Source: Dioscorea cayenensis subsp. rotundata (taxonomy: Eukaryota > Streptophyta > Magnoliopsida > Dioscoreales > Dioscoreaceae). Taken from it: 64,000 nucleotides of DNA. The DNA lies in NCBI RefSeq assembly GCF_009730915.1, contig NC_052489.1, positions 5,545,622 to 5,609,621 on the forward strand. The letters run 5' to 3'. Position 1 is the first letter of the stretch, and each line of letters opens with the position of its first letter. A program made the position numbers and the translations under genes. Below are positions 23,625-37,494 of the stretch, in pieces. The notes beneath the pieces are model-generated. The model did no database searches and was not told where the DNA came from. It worked only from the letters and a program-made list of their open reading frames with translations.

Positions 23625-26600
23625 ATGCCAGCCGGGATCATGATTCCGGCAAGACATATGCCACCGATGATCGGTAGGAATGGTGGAACTGGTTTTGCTT
23701 CTTCTTCTGCACTATCTCTCGGTCAGGTGAGCTAGCTATAAGAGATACAAGAAAAAAAACTCATCCAACTTCACCTTCATCTTCTCTCCTTTATTCTTTC
23801 TTTCTTTTTTTAATTTTTAGTTTTCTTTAATTGTTGAAAAGGAGATGATAATGGTGTGGTGTAGTTATCTTGAGTGACTCTCTTTCTCATCAAAAAATGA
23901 TGGGTTTCTATATATGGTTTAATTTGTGGGTTAAGTTAGAGTTAAGAGTTGGGGCTTGAAATGGTGTTGTTTAACCAAAGGTAGCTAAATCATCCTCGGT
24001 TTTTGAGAAACGCGTTGAAAGTTGAAAGGTCTCTCTAGTTTTCTCTCTTTTCTCTTATTTGATTTTTAATCTCTCTAGATCTTCCTTTCTTCTTCTTCTT
24101 GAGAGAGATCTATACGTCAATTGTTAGAATCTCTAAGGCTAGTTCTTCTACTTTGATTTTTAATTTTTTTTTATTTTAAGAATTGTTTGTTTGACTCTTG
24201 TTTTCCTCTTTCCCTTTGACTCATGATTTCTTAAATATTATATACATCTCTGTGATATCCATGCATAGATTTCAGTCATAATCTTTAGATCTAAGCTTGC
24301 AAACAAGGATTAAGACTTTATAGTTTATTTATATAGAGAGTTTTGATTGATTGAAGAGAGAGTTCTAAATGGCTTCCTATGTGTGTTCTTCACTCTATAA
24401 GTTACAGCCAAACATGTTGGAAGGACAACAACTCCCACTTCAACACCAGCTTGAGATGGCACAAACCACCGGAGAAAGTGAGATGATTAGAGTTAGAGAA
24501 GAAGACTTTGAGAGCAAATCAGGCAGTGAAAACATCGAGTGTGCCTCCGGTGACGATCAAGACCCAAACAATCGGCCGAAGAAGAAGAGATATCATCGTC
24601 ACACTCAACATCAAATTCAAGAGATGGAAGCGTGAGAACTACAACTTTATTTTAATTTAATTTAATTTATTTTTTTTGGAGGTTTTGATCTGATTTTATT
24701 TTTTCTATTTATGAATTACTGGAATTTGTTTGTTGATTTTGATGCAGGTTTTTCAAGGAATGTCCTCATCCTGATGACAAGCAAAGGAAGGAGTTGAGCA
24801 GGGAGCTTGGACTTGAGCCACTGCAAGTCAAGTTTTGGTTCCAGAACAAGAGAACTCAGATGAAGGTCTTTGAAACCCTTGAAAACCCTAAAAATATTAT
24901 AAACTCTTTTGAACTAATGTTTTCTAATGTTTTTTTCTTGTTCCATTCTCTTCTTCTTCTTCTTCTTCTTCTTCTTCTTCTGCTTTTCTTCTTCTTCTTC
25001 TTCTTCTTCTTCTTCTCCTCGGAAGAGACACAAAATGGAAGGCATGAGAGCCTTAGAAAACCCTAAAACCTGCAACTCTTTTCTATTTTGATCTAATCTC
25101 TCTTCTGATGAAAAGAGACACAAAATGAAAGCCATGAGAACTATAGAAAAACCTAAAAATTGTGCTTTGATCTGAGGTCTTCTTCTCAAAAGGGACGCTG
25201 GAGAACCCTTGAAAACCCTAAACTTCCAACTCTTATAAACTTTGTTCTGATCTATCTTCTTCTTGAAAGAGTTACAAAATGAAAGGCATGAGAACCCTAG
25301 AAAACCCTAAAACCAGCAACTCTTCTCTACTTTGTTCTGATCTTCCTCTTTCGAAGAGTCAAAACATGAAACTAATGCAAACCCAGGAAACCCTAAATTC
25401 TCCAACTCTTCTCTATTTTGTTCTGATCTACCTTCTTCTCATAAGAAGACCTAGAAAACCCTCAAACCTTCAACTCTTTCATGTCTTTGTGTGTGTGTGT
25501 GTATTCTTTTGCTGTTTTCTTAACTACTCTCTTCTTCTCCAAACAGACACAACATGAAAGGCATGAGAACACACAGCTCCGAACAGAGAACGAAAAGCTC
25601 CGGGCTGAGAACTTGAGGTACAAGGAAGCTCTCAGCAATGCCTCCTGCCCTAATTGCGGCGGTCCTGCAGCTCTCGGAGAGATGTCATTTGATGAACACC
25701 ACCTCAGAATTGAGAATGCAAGGCTTAGAGAAGAGGTGATATATGTATACTTGCATTCTTTAATGTACACCAAGAGCAATTGATTTTATGTTAACTCAAT
25801 GTTTTCTTTACATTTCTTGTTTGCTTCGTATATAGATTGATAGGATATCAGGAATAGCTGCGAAATATGTCGGCAAGCCAATGGTATCATACCCGCTGCT
25901 ATCACCACCGATCCCTTCTCGGTCAGGATTAGATCTTGGTGTTGGAGGAGGATTTGGAGTTCAGCCAGGCATTGGAGGTGAGATGTTTGGTGGCGGTGAG
26001 CTACTAAGGTCTGTATCGGGACAGCCGGAGATTGAGAAGCCAATGGTTATTGAGCTCGCAGTTGCTGCCATGGAAGAGCTGATTAGAATGGCACAGCTTG
26101 GAGAACCACTCTGGACACCTGCAGGACTTGATAACTCCATGGAAACTCTGAATGAAGAGGAGTATGTGAGAACATTCCCAAGAGGGATTGGTCCCAAGCC
26201 ATTTGGATTGAAATCAGAAGCATCAAGGGAGACTGCTGTTGTGATCATGAACCATATCAACCTTGTTGAAATACTAATGGATGTGGTATGAACCATATAT
26301 ATATATATATCTATATATATACATGAAAATTTTATTCTTTTGATTAATCTTAAATTGTTTTGGATCACTGAGGTTTTAAACTTTGAATCATTTTCTAGAA
26401 TCAATGGTCTACTGTGTTCTCTGGCATTGTCTCGAGGGCAGTAACTTTGGAGGTCTTATCAACTGGAGTAGCAGGAAACTACAATGGAGCCTTGCAAGTG
26501 GTAAAAGGAACTTTCTCCCTGCTGTATATATTATTCAATGATTATATATATATATATATATAGTTTGTTGGGAACATATTTTATCATGAGATTATAACCG

Positions 26601-28285
26601 AAGAACAATTCCATCGCATAAAATTATAGTTATTTTGATTTGTATGTTACTTACCTTTCTCTTTGATACAAATATAACAAAAGGTAATCAAACTCAAGCC
26701 TATACATACATAAATTCTCACAGATGTCAGCTGAGTTCCAAGTGCCTTCACCTCTAGTTCCAACAAGAGAGAGTTTGTTTGTGAGGTATTGCAAGCAACA
26801 TTCAGATGGAACTTGGGCAGTGGTTGATGTATCACTTGACAGCTTGCGCCCGAGTCCGGTCCTTCGATGCCGAAGAAGGCCATCAGGTTGTTTGATCCAA
26901 GAGATGCCCAATGGCTACTCAAAGGCAAGCAAACCATTAGCAATTTCCAATCTTCACTTTAATTCTTAAAGAAAGTAATAGCAAAACAATAACAATACAC
27001 TGAACTCTTGATGTTTTGTGTGCATGAATAGGTTATATGGGTTGAACATGTAGAAGTGGATGATAGATCAGTTCACAATATATATAGATCACTGGTTAAC
27101 TCAGGCCTTGCATTTGGTGCTAAAAGATGGGTGGCTACTTTGGATAGACAATGTGAACGCCTTGCAAGTGTGATGGCTAGCAACATTCCTTCCGGTGATA
27201 TCGGAGGTAACTAATGAATGAATGAATGATTTGTTTGTTTATTCTCAATTTTCATAAGATTAATGAGCAAGATTTATACATCCCCTATTTTTTCTGAATG
27301 TTTTTATAGTGATAACAACACCAGAAGGGAGGAAAAGTATGTTGAAGTTGGCTGAGAGAATGGTTATAAGCTTTTGTGGGGGTGTCACTGCTTCAACAAC
27401 TCATCAATGGACTACTCTCTCAGGAAGCAGTGCAGAAGATGTTAGAGTGATGACTCGAAAGAGTGTTGATGATCCCGGCCGCCCACCTGGGATCGTCTTG
27501 AATGCTGCTACTTCCTTCTGGCTGCCTGTTCCTCCAAAGCGGGTTTTCGATTTCCTTAGAGATGAGAGCTCTCGCAGCGAGGTACACCACCACCACCACC
27601 ACCACCAGTGTTACTGCAACTATTACTATTCTTTATTGATCGATCAAGCTCCTTCTCTTATTGATTTATTTATGTATATATATATATATATATATTTGGT
27701 GCAGTGGGATATACTCTCAAATGGAGGTGTGGTACAAGAAATGGCGCACATAGCAAATGGCAGAGATCATGGAAATTGTGTATCTCTTCTTCGAGTAAAC
27801 GTAAGTCATAGTTAATAATTAAGAAGCTTACAAAATCATCATGGTTATTATCTTGAGTGAGTTCATTCTGATAAGAAAAGCAAATTCAATTTTTTTTAAT
27901 TCAATGACAGAGCGCGAACTCGAACCAAAGCAATATGCTGATACTGCAAGAGAGCTGCACCGATTCGACAGGCTCGTATGTGATATATGCACCGGTAGAT
28001 GTCGTGGCGATGAATGTGGTATTGAATGGAGGGGATCCAGACTATGTGGCTCTTCTTCCATCAGGGTTTGCAATTCTGCCAGATGGTCCTCATGGAGTAG
28101 AAGCAGGAGGGATTGGTGAGGTTGGCTCTGGAGGTTCATTACTCACTGTTGCATTCCAAATCCTTGTGGATTCAGTGCCAACAGCCAAGCTCTCTCTTGG
28201 TTCAGTTGCTACTGTTAATAGCCTTATTGCTTGCACTGTGGAAAGGATCAAGGCTGCTGTTTCCGGGGAAACTGGAGGCCAGTGA
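23625..28285 (+). CDS. PDF2: HD-Zip class IV homeodomain-START transcription factor (PDF2/ATML1/ROC clade)
   Basis: Eleven coding exons: 23625-23726, 24408-24631, 24748-24865, 25547-25735, 25836-26285, 26399-26500, 26724-26924, 27032-27206, 27310-27581, 27705-27800, 27911-28285. They total 2304 nt and encode 767 aa, the usual family length. In order: an N-terminal [10 protein letters not shown]...IGRNGG motif; an acidic stretch; the homeodomain (about 92-148, ending [13 protein letters not shown]); a leucine zipper with the CxxC loop of class IV (C182, C185); a START domain (about 280-510); and the C-terminal START-associated region ending [18 protein letters not shown]. Such proteins bind L1 boxes as dimers in shoot epidermal nuclei and specify protoderm. 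The start is the ATG of exon 1 because exon 2 joins it in phase as LGQ-PNMLEG; an upstream ATG at 24369 is intronic. Intron 7 is GC-AG. Which paralogue (PDF2, ATML1, ROC1/2) is not decided. Confidence 0.95.
24866..25546 (+). repeat. HD-Zip intron 3 with about six degenerate repeats of exon-4-like sequence
   Basis: Units begin near 25027, 25117, 25193, 25271, 25358 and 25447 (spacing 76-90 bp). Several carry a near copy of the first bases of exon 4 (ACACAACATGAAAGGCATGA at 25547), followed by GAAAACCCTAAA, CAACTCTT and TTTGTTCTGATCT. A (CTT)n tract (24952-25019) precedes them. Confidence 0.88.
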
Positions 28286-31200
28286 ATAACGACGGTATAT
28301 ATGTATATAATCTATTAGTATTTTAGTATATTATGATAGTTTGTATTCAGTGTGATTGGTATCGAAAAATATATGAACTGAGAATGAGAAGGTTTGGAAT
28401 GCAGGAGATGGAAAAAGGAGGGACTGGGACTCTAGGGAGTGGTTTTTATTTGGTGTGGGAAGTCAAGAACGCACCTTAGATTCTTCTTGTTTTTGTGGTA
28501 CTTTGCTTTCTTGTGGATCTCTCTGAAGAGGAGGATTTGGGAAGCAGAGGAAACTTCATGGCAAGGGTGTTGGTTCGGGTATTGACTTTCCCTCTTTGGA
28601 GCTTTGGTACTCTTTTATCTCTTTTCTCAATCTATCTATGTCTCTCTTCTGTTATTTTATTTTTATTTTTATTTTTCTTTTTATTACTTAGGGTTTTGTA
28701 CTTTGATTGTGATAAGCAAAGACTGTTTCTATGTGGGTCTTGCTTTTTGTTGTTTGTTTGTTTGCTTGTCAACCTCAGTTCTACTTGATCATGTTGTTAT
28801 GTATGTGTCTCTTTTATGTGAATTTCTTGTCATGGTATTTGGTGGATAGCAAGTGAACTAGTCCACAAGCTGTGACTTATATATATATATATGAAGGCTT
28901 CTCTTAGTTTAATAATGTTATCAGCTTCCTTCTTTCCATGTTTTCTGTGTTTGCTATTTGTTTATTTCTTTTTTTGTGTTTGTAATTAAGAAAAAAAGTT
29001 CTTGGAGACACAAAATTATAATGTGAATTTCTACTTGTAACTTTTCTTCAAGTCTAAACGGTTTGATTTATTTATATATGTATTATTATTATTATTATTA
29101 GTTAACATTATTTCCCACTGATATTAATTGTTGGTGGAAACAATAATAAAGATTGCTTGATGGATTGTGGTTGCAATTGGGTATATTCATTATCTTAAGA
29201 ATTTTTCAAGCTCAAGGGTACAATGAAATCAAAATTTCCATGTTCTATCAATCAGATACCAGCTCAACAAAAACATTTCAGCTGCACTTGAACGCTCTTT
29301 TAACCATCAGTCTAAATATTATACATCCAATTACAACATTAAATATTCTGGGTATGAAATATTGCCATAAACAACTACTATTAATCCATCAACAAACAGC
29401 AGCGATTGGAAGCATAAACTGTTAACATTAAAAAAAGAAAAAAAGCCAACAATTTGAGAAATAAATGGATTTCAGAAACCCTGTAGAAATGCACTCAAAG
29501 CAAAATAGCTCCAGAGCTTAACTTTAAGATGCTGCATTGTCCAACTAGTGAACACAGAGATGTCAGATTACAAATGTAAAATAAAATGAAGGTGGCATTT
29601 CCCACAATTTTATTAGCAGTGCTGCCTGTTGTTGCACAAGCATCTGACTTTTCACAGACTGCAAAACCTAACAGAGAACTTTACTGTTAACAAAACCCAG
29701 AGTAGAACATCAAAGATAAACAAAAGAAAATATAAAAGATAAGCCAGAACTATGAGGCGATCATAGACAATTTCATAAAAAGATAATTGATTTGTTCTGC
29801 AGGCAGCAGCCGACCCTACCCACGGAAATCTCTCAGGAACACATCGACTAGAAAGGGCGGGCAAAATCCCATTGCTGCAAAGACAGAAAAGCAAGCGAAA
29901 ATAGAGAGATGGGAGGATCATATAAACTTTGCTAATAGCACGCATGTTACAAAATTGAAAATCTCTTCTAACGCAGCACTACTCTGAATTTACATTTACA
30001 GTATGAAACATGATGCCAAAGCTACGCAAGCTGGAATATGATTAATTGGAAAACAAGAAGCTGGGTGTCTCATAAAAGGCAGTTACCATTGAAGTAACTT
30101 ACAGATTAGATGTCATAAACTCTACTGTATAATTCTGTTTTGCACAGGATTTCCTGCATATAGAACAAAACAAAATCTTTTCAGCTGCTATGATATAACC
30201 AAACATGCTAACAAGGAACTAAGGTTATGGCAAATAAGAGAATATTAATCTCATTTAAGCATCCCAAAAAGTATATACAGTGACATGGTGCAAATTCTAA
30301 AACTCAAATTAGAAGGTCTTTTACCCTGTACAAGCACATAGCTAGGTGTTTGGCAATGCACTGCTGGTTCATATACCCTTGGTTAGTACTCAATGTAGAA
30401 TGCCGATGAATACAACACAAACACAAACACTTCAAAATCAAATTTAAGCCCATCTTACTACCATGGGATCAAGTATAATATTTTATCATCTTGTGAGCTC
30501 TGTGAGTGGAGTTGACAATTCAAATGACACCCATTGCACAAAGTTATAACACCCAAATGTCTCCTATGCTTATCACACCACCTAATAAACAAATGTCCAG
30601 AATATGGATGCCACGTCACATAAAATGCACACATCAAAGGTTCAGCAAAACAGGAATCAGCTTTTGTAATTACAAAGAACTATGCTGAACTTTGAGACCA
30701 GCAACTATCTCAACAGTTCTACATGGACCAGATTACAAGATAATTAACTAACATGTGTTGTTCTGGCAGATATTATAAATCAGGTCACACTCAGTTAAGA
30801 ACAAATTTGAATCCACAGATATATATAGATATATATATATATATTAAACATAAGATATTAGTTCATGAGTCAAATTTTAGTGTCCCTCTAAATGCATCAT
30901 GCATGTTTGGAAAACATCATTAGCAATGAAAACCTTTAAAAATTTCATTAACAAATTCTCTAGAATGATGAAAGCAAATATTTTGGGAACAACACTATTC
31001 ATGTTCCTAAGGTAATTAGACATCAACAAACACAACCTTCAGGCCTTGAATGGATAAGAGCATCGGAAAAAGGCTAGAGAGAGGCCACGCAAGTGTCTGG
31101 AAAAGGACATCCAACATAACCTAAACACTATTCCCCAACTCAAAAAACACATATCCGCTTTGTTTTGTTGATTTACAATATTGTAAAAAGTCTATTTATT

Positions 31201-31535
31201 TACATCCTATTTCTTGCATTCTTATAAATAAGCTTAAGTCTGAACAACAGATATAAGCATCTGATCCAGAAACACATAAAAATTGGGAGGGACTCCAAAA
31301 ACCTTCTTTGCCTAATAGAAAGGAGTTCAAGACTCGCACCCTAGAGAAACCCAGAACCAAAATAGAGTGGACAAAGAATTGGTCGGACAGAAAAATATTC
31401 ATAATCAGCAGATTGCAGGTGTCTGATCCTGGCACACCATTCATTCTACCAACGGTTTACATTTTGCATTAAAAGTTTAAAGGCAGCCAATAACTATACT
31501 AACTTCCAACGGAAGGATATCAAAAGTGAACTCAC
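28286..31535. other. Convergent intergenic region: HD-Zip 3' UTR and probable PCFS4 3' UTR
   Basis: The HD-Zip 3' UTR probably extends to about 28.6-28.9 kb. On the - strand, the PCFS4 stop is followed one base later by a strong donor, and an AATAAA-type signal lies at about 29605 (TTTTATT on +). Spliced PCFS4 3' UTR may therefore occupy part of 29.6-31.5 kb. No coding sequence is recognised. Confidence 0.45.
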
Positions 31536-31536
31536 C

Positions 31537-34500
31537 TTAAGCTTCTGCAAACCCTTTGGCAGATTCAGACCTGCATTTAGCATGGACAATGGGACCCAAC
31601 TGAGATCTATCGAAACCCTCTACATTTCCATCAGGTGCATTCAAGTATATAGCCCCCTTGTACATCCACTCCTCAGTCTCATCACTGTAAAAATCCTCAA
31701 ATGGCTCTGCACACAATGCACAAACATTCTGATTTTCATCTGCCGGAACAGCCAATTCTTTGTCTTCTCCTTTTTCGGTAACTGTTTCAGTGGGCAAAAA
31801 TCCAGGGACAAAATCAGTTCCCAATGCTTCTGCTCCACTGAGCCACTCCTTCGCACTCACAAACCATTTGCGTGAAGGTTTTTGTTTGCGGTTCTTTGAT
31901 ATTCGATTCTTAGTTACATGCCAATCCATGTGGGCACCATGTTCTTCTTGGCATCTAAACCGCATGCCACATGTCATACATTGTCTTGGAAGCTCAGTGT
32001 ACAGGGCATTTATTGCAGACTCATGTCGCACCTTAAGAAGATCAGCATTAAATTCAACCCCCACAGGATCCTGCAAAATCATATCATGCAACTGAACAAG
32101 TAGAAACGTACATATAGAAAAAACCATATCTTGTGATCCAACTGAAGGGATATTTTTCATCAACGGATAAAAGTACCTGAGAAGAGCTTTGTGGCTGCAA
32201 AGAAATCAAACCTTTTTCCATCAGGGAACTGAGCAGTCCTGAGAAAGGATTTGCGGGTGAACTGGAAATATTGGAATTAATAGATGCAGGTCCAATCTGC
32301 ACTGAAGGTGGAGGTGGCCCTGGAGGCAAAGGAGGCAAGTTGACTCCAAGAGCTTGTAAGGAGTTGTCATGTGTCTTGTATGTCACATGAGAGGAAGGTA
32401 AACCAGACAAAGAATTCTGTAAAACGGAGCCCAAAGGAACACCCATTTCTTGTGTGTGTGAGATGTTTAAAGGTGGAGCAACTAAATGAGATGAAAGCTG
32501 AACAGGTGCAGAGGATATTAAGTTTCCACGTGATTCATGAAGCTGAATTGGCATAGCTTCCCGGTGGTTTGATTGTACCGAACCAGAATGCTGATATGGT
32601 AAATGGTGCAGTGCCTCGGTGTCCGTAGCTTTTCTATCAGTGGCATCATATTGCTGAAGTGGTAATACTAAAGACGATTTTGGCCCCTGGCCAACTATAG
32701 GCTTGTGGGTTTCTATAAGATCAAATTGACTTTTAAACTGCTTCTGATGTAAAGGAAGAGGGTGCAAAGGCAATGGCTGTGATTTATGAGAAGAAGCCAA
32801 CATTGTTGAAGGGTTAGGAGGAGAATATGGTCTCTCAGTCAAATGCTTCTCCAAAGTAGATGCATTGACTCTTGAAGAGTCAGAATTAAGGTTGGATAGC
32901 CTCTGAAAAGGTACCTCTGCTTCTGGTACTCTATGGCCAATTAAGGACTCCCTCCCACTTACTGATAACGGTACTGGAAGTTTGGGTATATCACAGGGCA
33001 GCTTCCATGAATCTTGAGCATGCTGAGAAGAACCCTGATAATGTAAAAAGGAAAATTTTCAGATAATTCAATTATCAAACATGGATCCATGAATAGACCG
33101 CAAAATCATAAAACATTCTAAACTGTAAGTTCAAAATTATGCATACTCATCTTGTTTGGAGTAAGAACAGAGACTTCTTAAGAAAAACAAAACAGCATAG
33201 GCCCAGGAAAGCATACACAAAACCATAAGATGTCAGATCATATACTAGACAAGGCGCAAAAAAACAAAATGCTGGTTCTAAGGTCCCACCACGATGGAAC
33301 AAGTATAGAACTCCGTACTTTCTCCTTACATAGTATAGAATTGCCAGAACACGGCTGTATGATTGCAGAAGTTCAAAAAGAAAAGACATTATCCACAAAT
33401 TATAAAAGAAAATCATATTATTTCCACATGTTTCAGTCATAAATAAAAACCAGCCTATTGAAAAACAAACAAGATACAGAATAGAGTTATACAAAACCTT
33501 GGCGAGAAACTGCATAGTTGAGAAGTTTCAAACTCCTATCAAAAGAATAATTTAACATGTGAGTTACAATAATTCAAATATTATATTAACTTATATATTC
33601 AACAAACACATCTCAGGAAAACATTAAAAAAATAAAGATTAAAACTGCATTGGATCCAATGGGAGAAGAGCAGAGCAAGCAATACCGTAAAAAGTAAAAA
33701 GAACAGAAAAGTTAGGTAATCTACAAGGTGGATCCTATCATCAAAAACCAAAAACAGGTTACAGAATTGAACGTGTTCCAGATTAGTAAGAGCATAAAAT
33801 GTACCCAAAATTTCAAAGAGAAGAATCATACACTTATAAGGGGAATTCTGTCTTCAAACTTTAAAGCAGGATCATCAACATGAGAAGCCCTTGAATGGCT
33901 GGACCAATTCGCCCTTCTGAAATCAGATTCAACATACGCTCCACCCCATTTGCTTAAACCCGCCCTTGTCGTTAAGGGCTCAACAGGTGGTAGGCTATTT
34001 TCCCTTCTCTGGCTAGCTAATGTTGGGTTCATATCCTCCCAAACATACTCCTCTTCCTCAGTATTCTGCCACCTTCTTGTAGCCACATCACTATTCACAC
34101 CATTTGACTCCAGTCGCATTATCTTTGGAACCTTCTCCTCAAAAGTACTTTTGCCTCTGTAATTTCCATAAGCATCTATCAGTTCCCTTGTCCGTTGCCT
34201 GTTAAAGTTATATACACTGAAATCTTCTGGCCGTTGATAGGCGTAATCAGAAGACCAGCTCTTACCCAGCCAACCATTCTGCTCACTCACTTTGCAAGGT
34301 CCAAACCCATGTCTGGAATCAGAAAGAGCAGCACCTGGAACAGCACAAACAGGTGAAATCTCCTTTTTCAGTCTATCACCTGATGGTGAAGTAGACCCTC
34401 TCAACCTAATAGTTGGTGCAGGTGTAGGTGCAGGTGCAGGTGCAGGTGAAGGTGCAGGCCTAAATCCCTTGATCTTTGAAGAAGCAATTCCTCCTTCCAT

Positions 34501-37464
34501 CATAACCATTGAAGGTTCATGTCCACCAGCAGTTTGTGGAGAGCCTCTTCCAACTGATCCTTGATGAGGAGGGGTTACATCATTATGTTCAAAATCATAC
34601 TCACCATAATGAGCAGAAGATTTCTGCCCAGCAGACTGGAGACTTGAAGAAGTACCTCTAACATCTTGATAATCCTAGTGTTATCAAACCGAAAAGATTT
34701 ATAATTTCAATAATTTTAAATGGGAAATAACAAGCATGAGTAATCTCAATGCACTTCAGAAGTGTAAGACGTATATCACTTCAGATTAGCACCCCAAACT
34801 GAGAATATAAAATCAAATTATGCAACAGTTAACTAGGTCTAGTCAGCAAGCAAAGGAATTGTTATTTGTGTTTCAAATGAACCTCTTTAAAATAAATATT
34901 AAATAAGAAACTAGAGAAATTTTAAACCAATATGTGGTCTGCATAATGTTATTCTGCGTAACAAAACCCAAGGTGGCCAGGTGACGAGTCACCTCGTCTT
35001 GTCAGTAAGAAAAAGATTAAGTCCATGCTTATTCTGAATAGTAAAAAAAAAAGCTTTATAGCCTTTATTATTCTTTCTTTATAAACAATCTCAATTTTTT
35101 TTTAAATCATTAACCATCAAAGAGTTTAGAAATTTGTAAGCACAATTCTAAAAGCTTGTACCAGTCATAAGTAATGGTCCACACATAAGTCAAAACAAGT
35201 GTCTCATAGATTAAATAGATTACTTTTATAGCTGAACAAATGACACAGAAGTTTAACATGGTGGAAATTGATCACAAGTTTTTCAATAAAGACTGAAAGC
35301 AAGCAATCATTATAATTGTGCCAGCAGTAAATACTGGTTTAGTTTAAGCAGAAATGTGATGTCAGACAAGAAAATTGTAAATTAAACCTCACCGCAGAAG
35401 AATGCTCAAGATGGCGTCGGGCCTCCAAATACTTTGGATTGATATGAATGCCATGAGATGGGCGAGAGGAAGGGGATTCAGAATGTCTGGTATTCGTCGA
35501 GCTGGTTGACTGCTGGCTATCAGGAGTAGAAAATTGCAGCTCCTCCTCAATTGTACGAAGCACATAATAAGGGAAGACCTGTGACCAAGTCCCAAAGAGG
35601 TGACGCATAGCAGGATGCAGACTGAAATGAACTTGATTGTATGCCTCGCAAAAAACCTGAAGGCATGCATGACAGTGAGACTTCAGCAGTAAGGCAAGGA
35701 CACAGCATTTGCATACATGCTGATAAGCAAAAACATATTCCTCAAGAAATAAAGACTAGATAATTAACAGCTCAGAAAAGGAATTAAATGACAAGTGCAA
35801 AACTAAAAGAATATAAATAATGGTTGCACACTAGTGTGAAGGATAAGGACAATTTCTCAGTATAGTATGAGAAGGATGGTGCTTTTTATAACTAAAAGTT
35901 TTTCTCCAAAACTTAGGAAGTTAGCTTAAACCTCACATGCATGGTCCATGGAGGACAACATGACAAATAATCTAAAATTGTTATAAAAAGATGGGCAGTG
36001 GGTAAGATTAATGCTTTGAGGAAGCACTCACCTCAGCAAGCCGCTCCGCAAAATATCTCACATACTCGCGACCAATGTTCTTGACTATGCTATCTAGTAA
36101 GTACAATGAAGGAAGTTTTTGATCAATCGGTGCCTGTAACAACAACGTTTCCTCCAAATCACATGTGAATACATAATAATTAAAAGGACGGTAAATTAAC
36201 ACAAAGAAACAAGAAATCAATATGCAAATGCAAATAGCACATACTAATAATAGAAGTGGAGTAATTTTTTTTTATTCCTCTTCATTACCACCAGTGGGTA
36301 TTTTATCATTATAATGCCAAGGGTTGTGCACAACCATACAGCATTTTCAAAATTTTGGAATATCAATTTTTCATGGCCAAGGGATCACCATGCATAAAAA
36401 TTGACAGAAAGTAATAATATCATCACTTGATAAAGAGAGTTCACCAGTACCAAACCCCTCAGGGTAAATCAAAAGTGAATTCCAAAAAGTCAGAAAATTT
36501 AATTCCAATGAAATTAGAGCTTCTCTATCAGTCTTAAACTTTATTTATTTATTTATACTAGGTCTCTACAAAGAAACCAAACCCTTAGTCATGGAATTCA
36601 AAAATAAATTAAATACTACAACTATAAATGCAGCTCCAAATGCTAGATTTACGATTATATTCACTAAAATAACCGACTGAGAAATGATATTATGTTGAAT
36701 TAGATTAAAGACCATAAACTATGGTAAATTGAATAAGACATCTCCAACCCTTTCCCTTTCTACTGTGCCTCAATAGATTAGCCAAAGTAAAAACTTGTAT
36801 TTCCCTTTCATATCATTCAAAATACAAACCACCACCAACTACCTCATCAAAATCTCTGTTCAACAAAGCCACCGCTTCCACAATGTTATTTTGTTTCTAT
36901 GATTTAGTTCGCTGCAATTGAGATTTTAGCCAAATGAACACAAAATGGTACTATAGATCCACTCTAAAATGTAATGCTAATCAAGAAATACAAGACAGAA
37001 ATATAGATTCATAACCAAAATCAAGTAAAAAAACCCTAATTTGATCCAAGTACCACAATAAGAAACCCTAAAAAAGCATAACCAATGCACAGTCCAAGCA
37101 AATCAGTACCAAAGAACAGCCGCACCTCAAGAATCCGGGAGCAGATAGCATCAGCAATCCCCTCAGCAAATTCACGCTGTTCCCCGGCAAGGATGGTGAG
37201 TTCCGTGATAACCGGCTTCGAGTTGAAAACAAGCTCTGAAAGCACCTCCTCGTAAAGCCTCACGACCTCCTGCGCCGAGGGCAGCGGGGGCTCATCCTCA
37301 CCGAGGGCTCTCAGCTCCTCCTCCCGCTCTCTAAGCAAGGCGCGGAAACGGTCCAGTATGGGTGGCGACGGCCGTTCCACCGGTGCAGCGCGCGGTGGCC
37401 GATCGTGGGCAAGCCCTAGGGCTCTGGGGTTGTCCCGCGACCCGGAGAACCTCTCGCTCTCCAT
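31537..37464 (-). CDS. PCFS4: PCFS4/Pcf11-like pre-mRNA cleavage and polyadenylation factor
   Basis: Six coding exons on - (transcript order): 37464-37126, 36133-36032, 35656-35393, 34674-33832, 33034-32177, 32070-31537. All joins are phase 0 and encode 979 aa. Residues about 68-200 form the CID domain that binds the RNA polymerase II tail ([52 protein letters not shown]). The middle is long, low-complexity and Pro/Ser-rich, with an [10 protein letters not shown] run. The C-terminal exon has a C2H2-type finger (C833, C836, H849, H853) and a second Cys/His cluster (C919, C922, H965, C968). Pcf11 homologues act in nuclear cleavage and polyadenylation; Arabidopsis PCFS4 promotes alternative polyadenylation of FCA and affects flowering. 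This protein is longer than Arabidopsis PCFS4, mostly in the disordered middle. Exon 4 ends at AGT|GTATGA, chosen because it keeps the frame into exon 5. A 3'-UTR intron probably follows the stop codon. Confidence 0.93.
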
Positions 37465-37494
37465 TGATCTCTATGGAGATCGATGAGCTCTATC

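Noticed and set aside
24369..24407. ATG at 24369 as start of the HD-Zip protein
   Set aside because: A clear acceptor at 24407 and the in-phase exon 1 ([11 protein letters not shown]) match the family N-terminus better; the bases before 24408 are intron.
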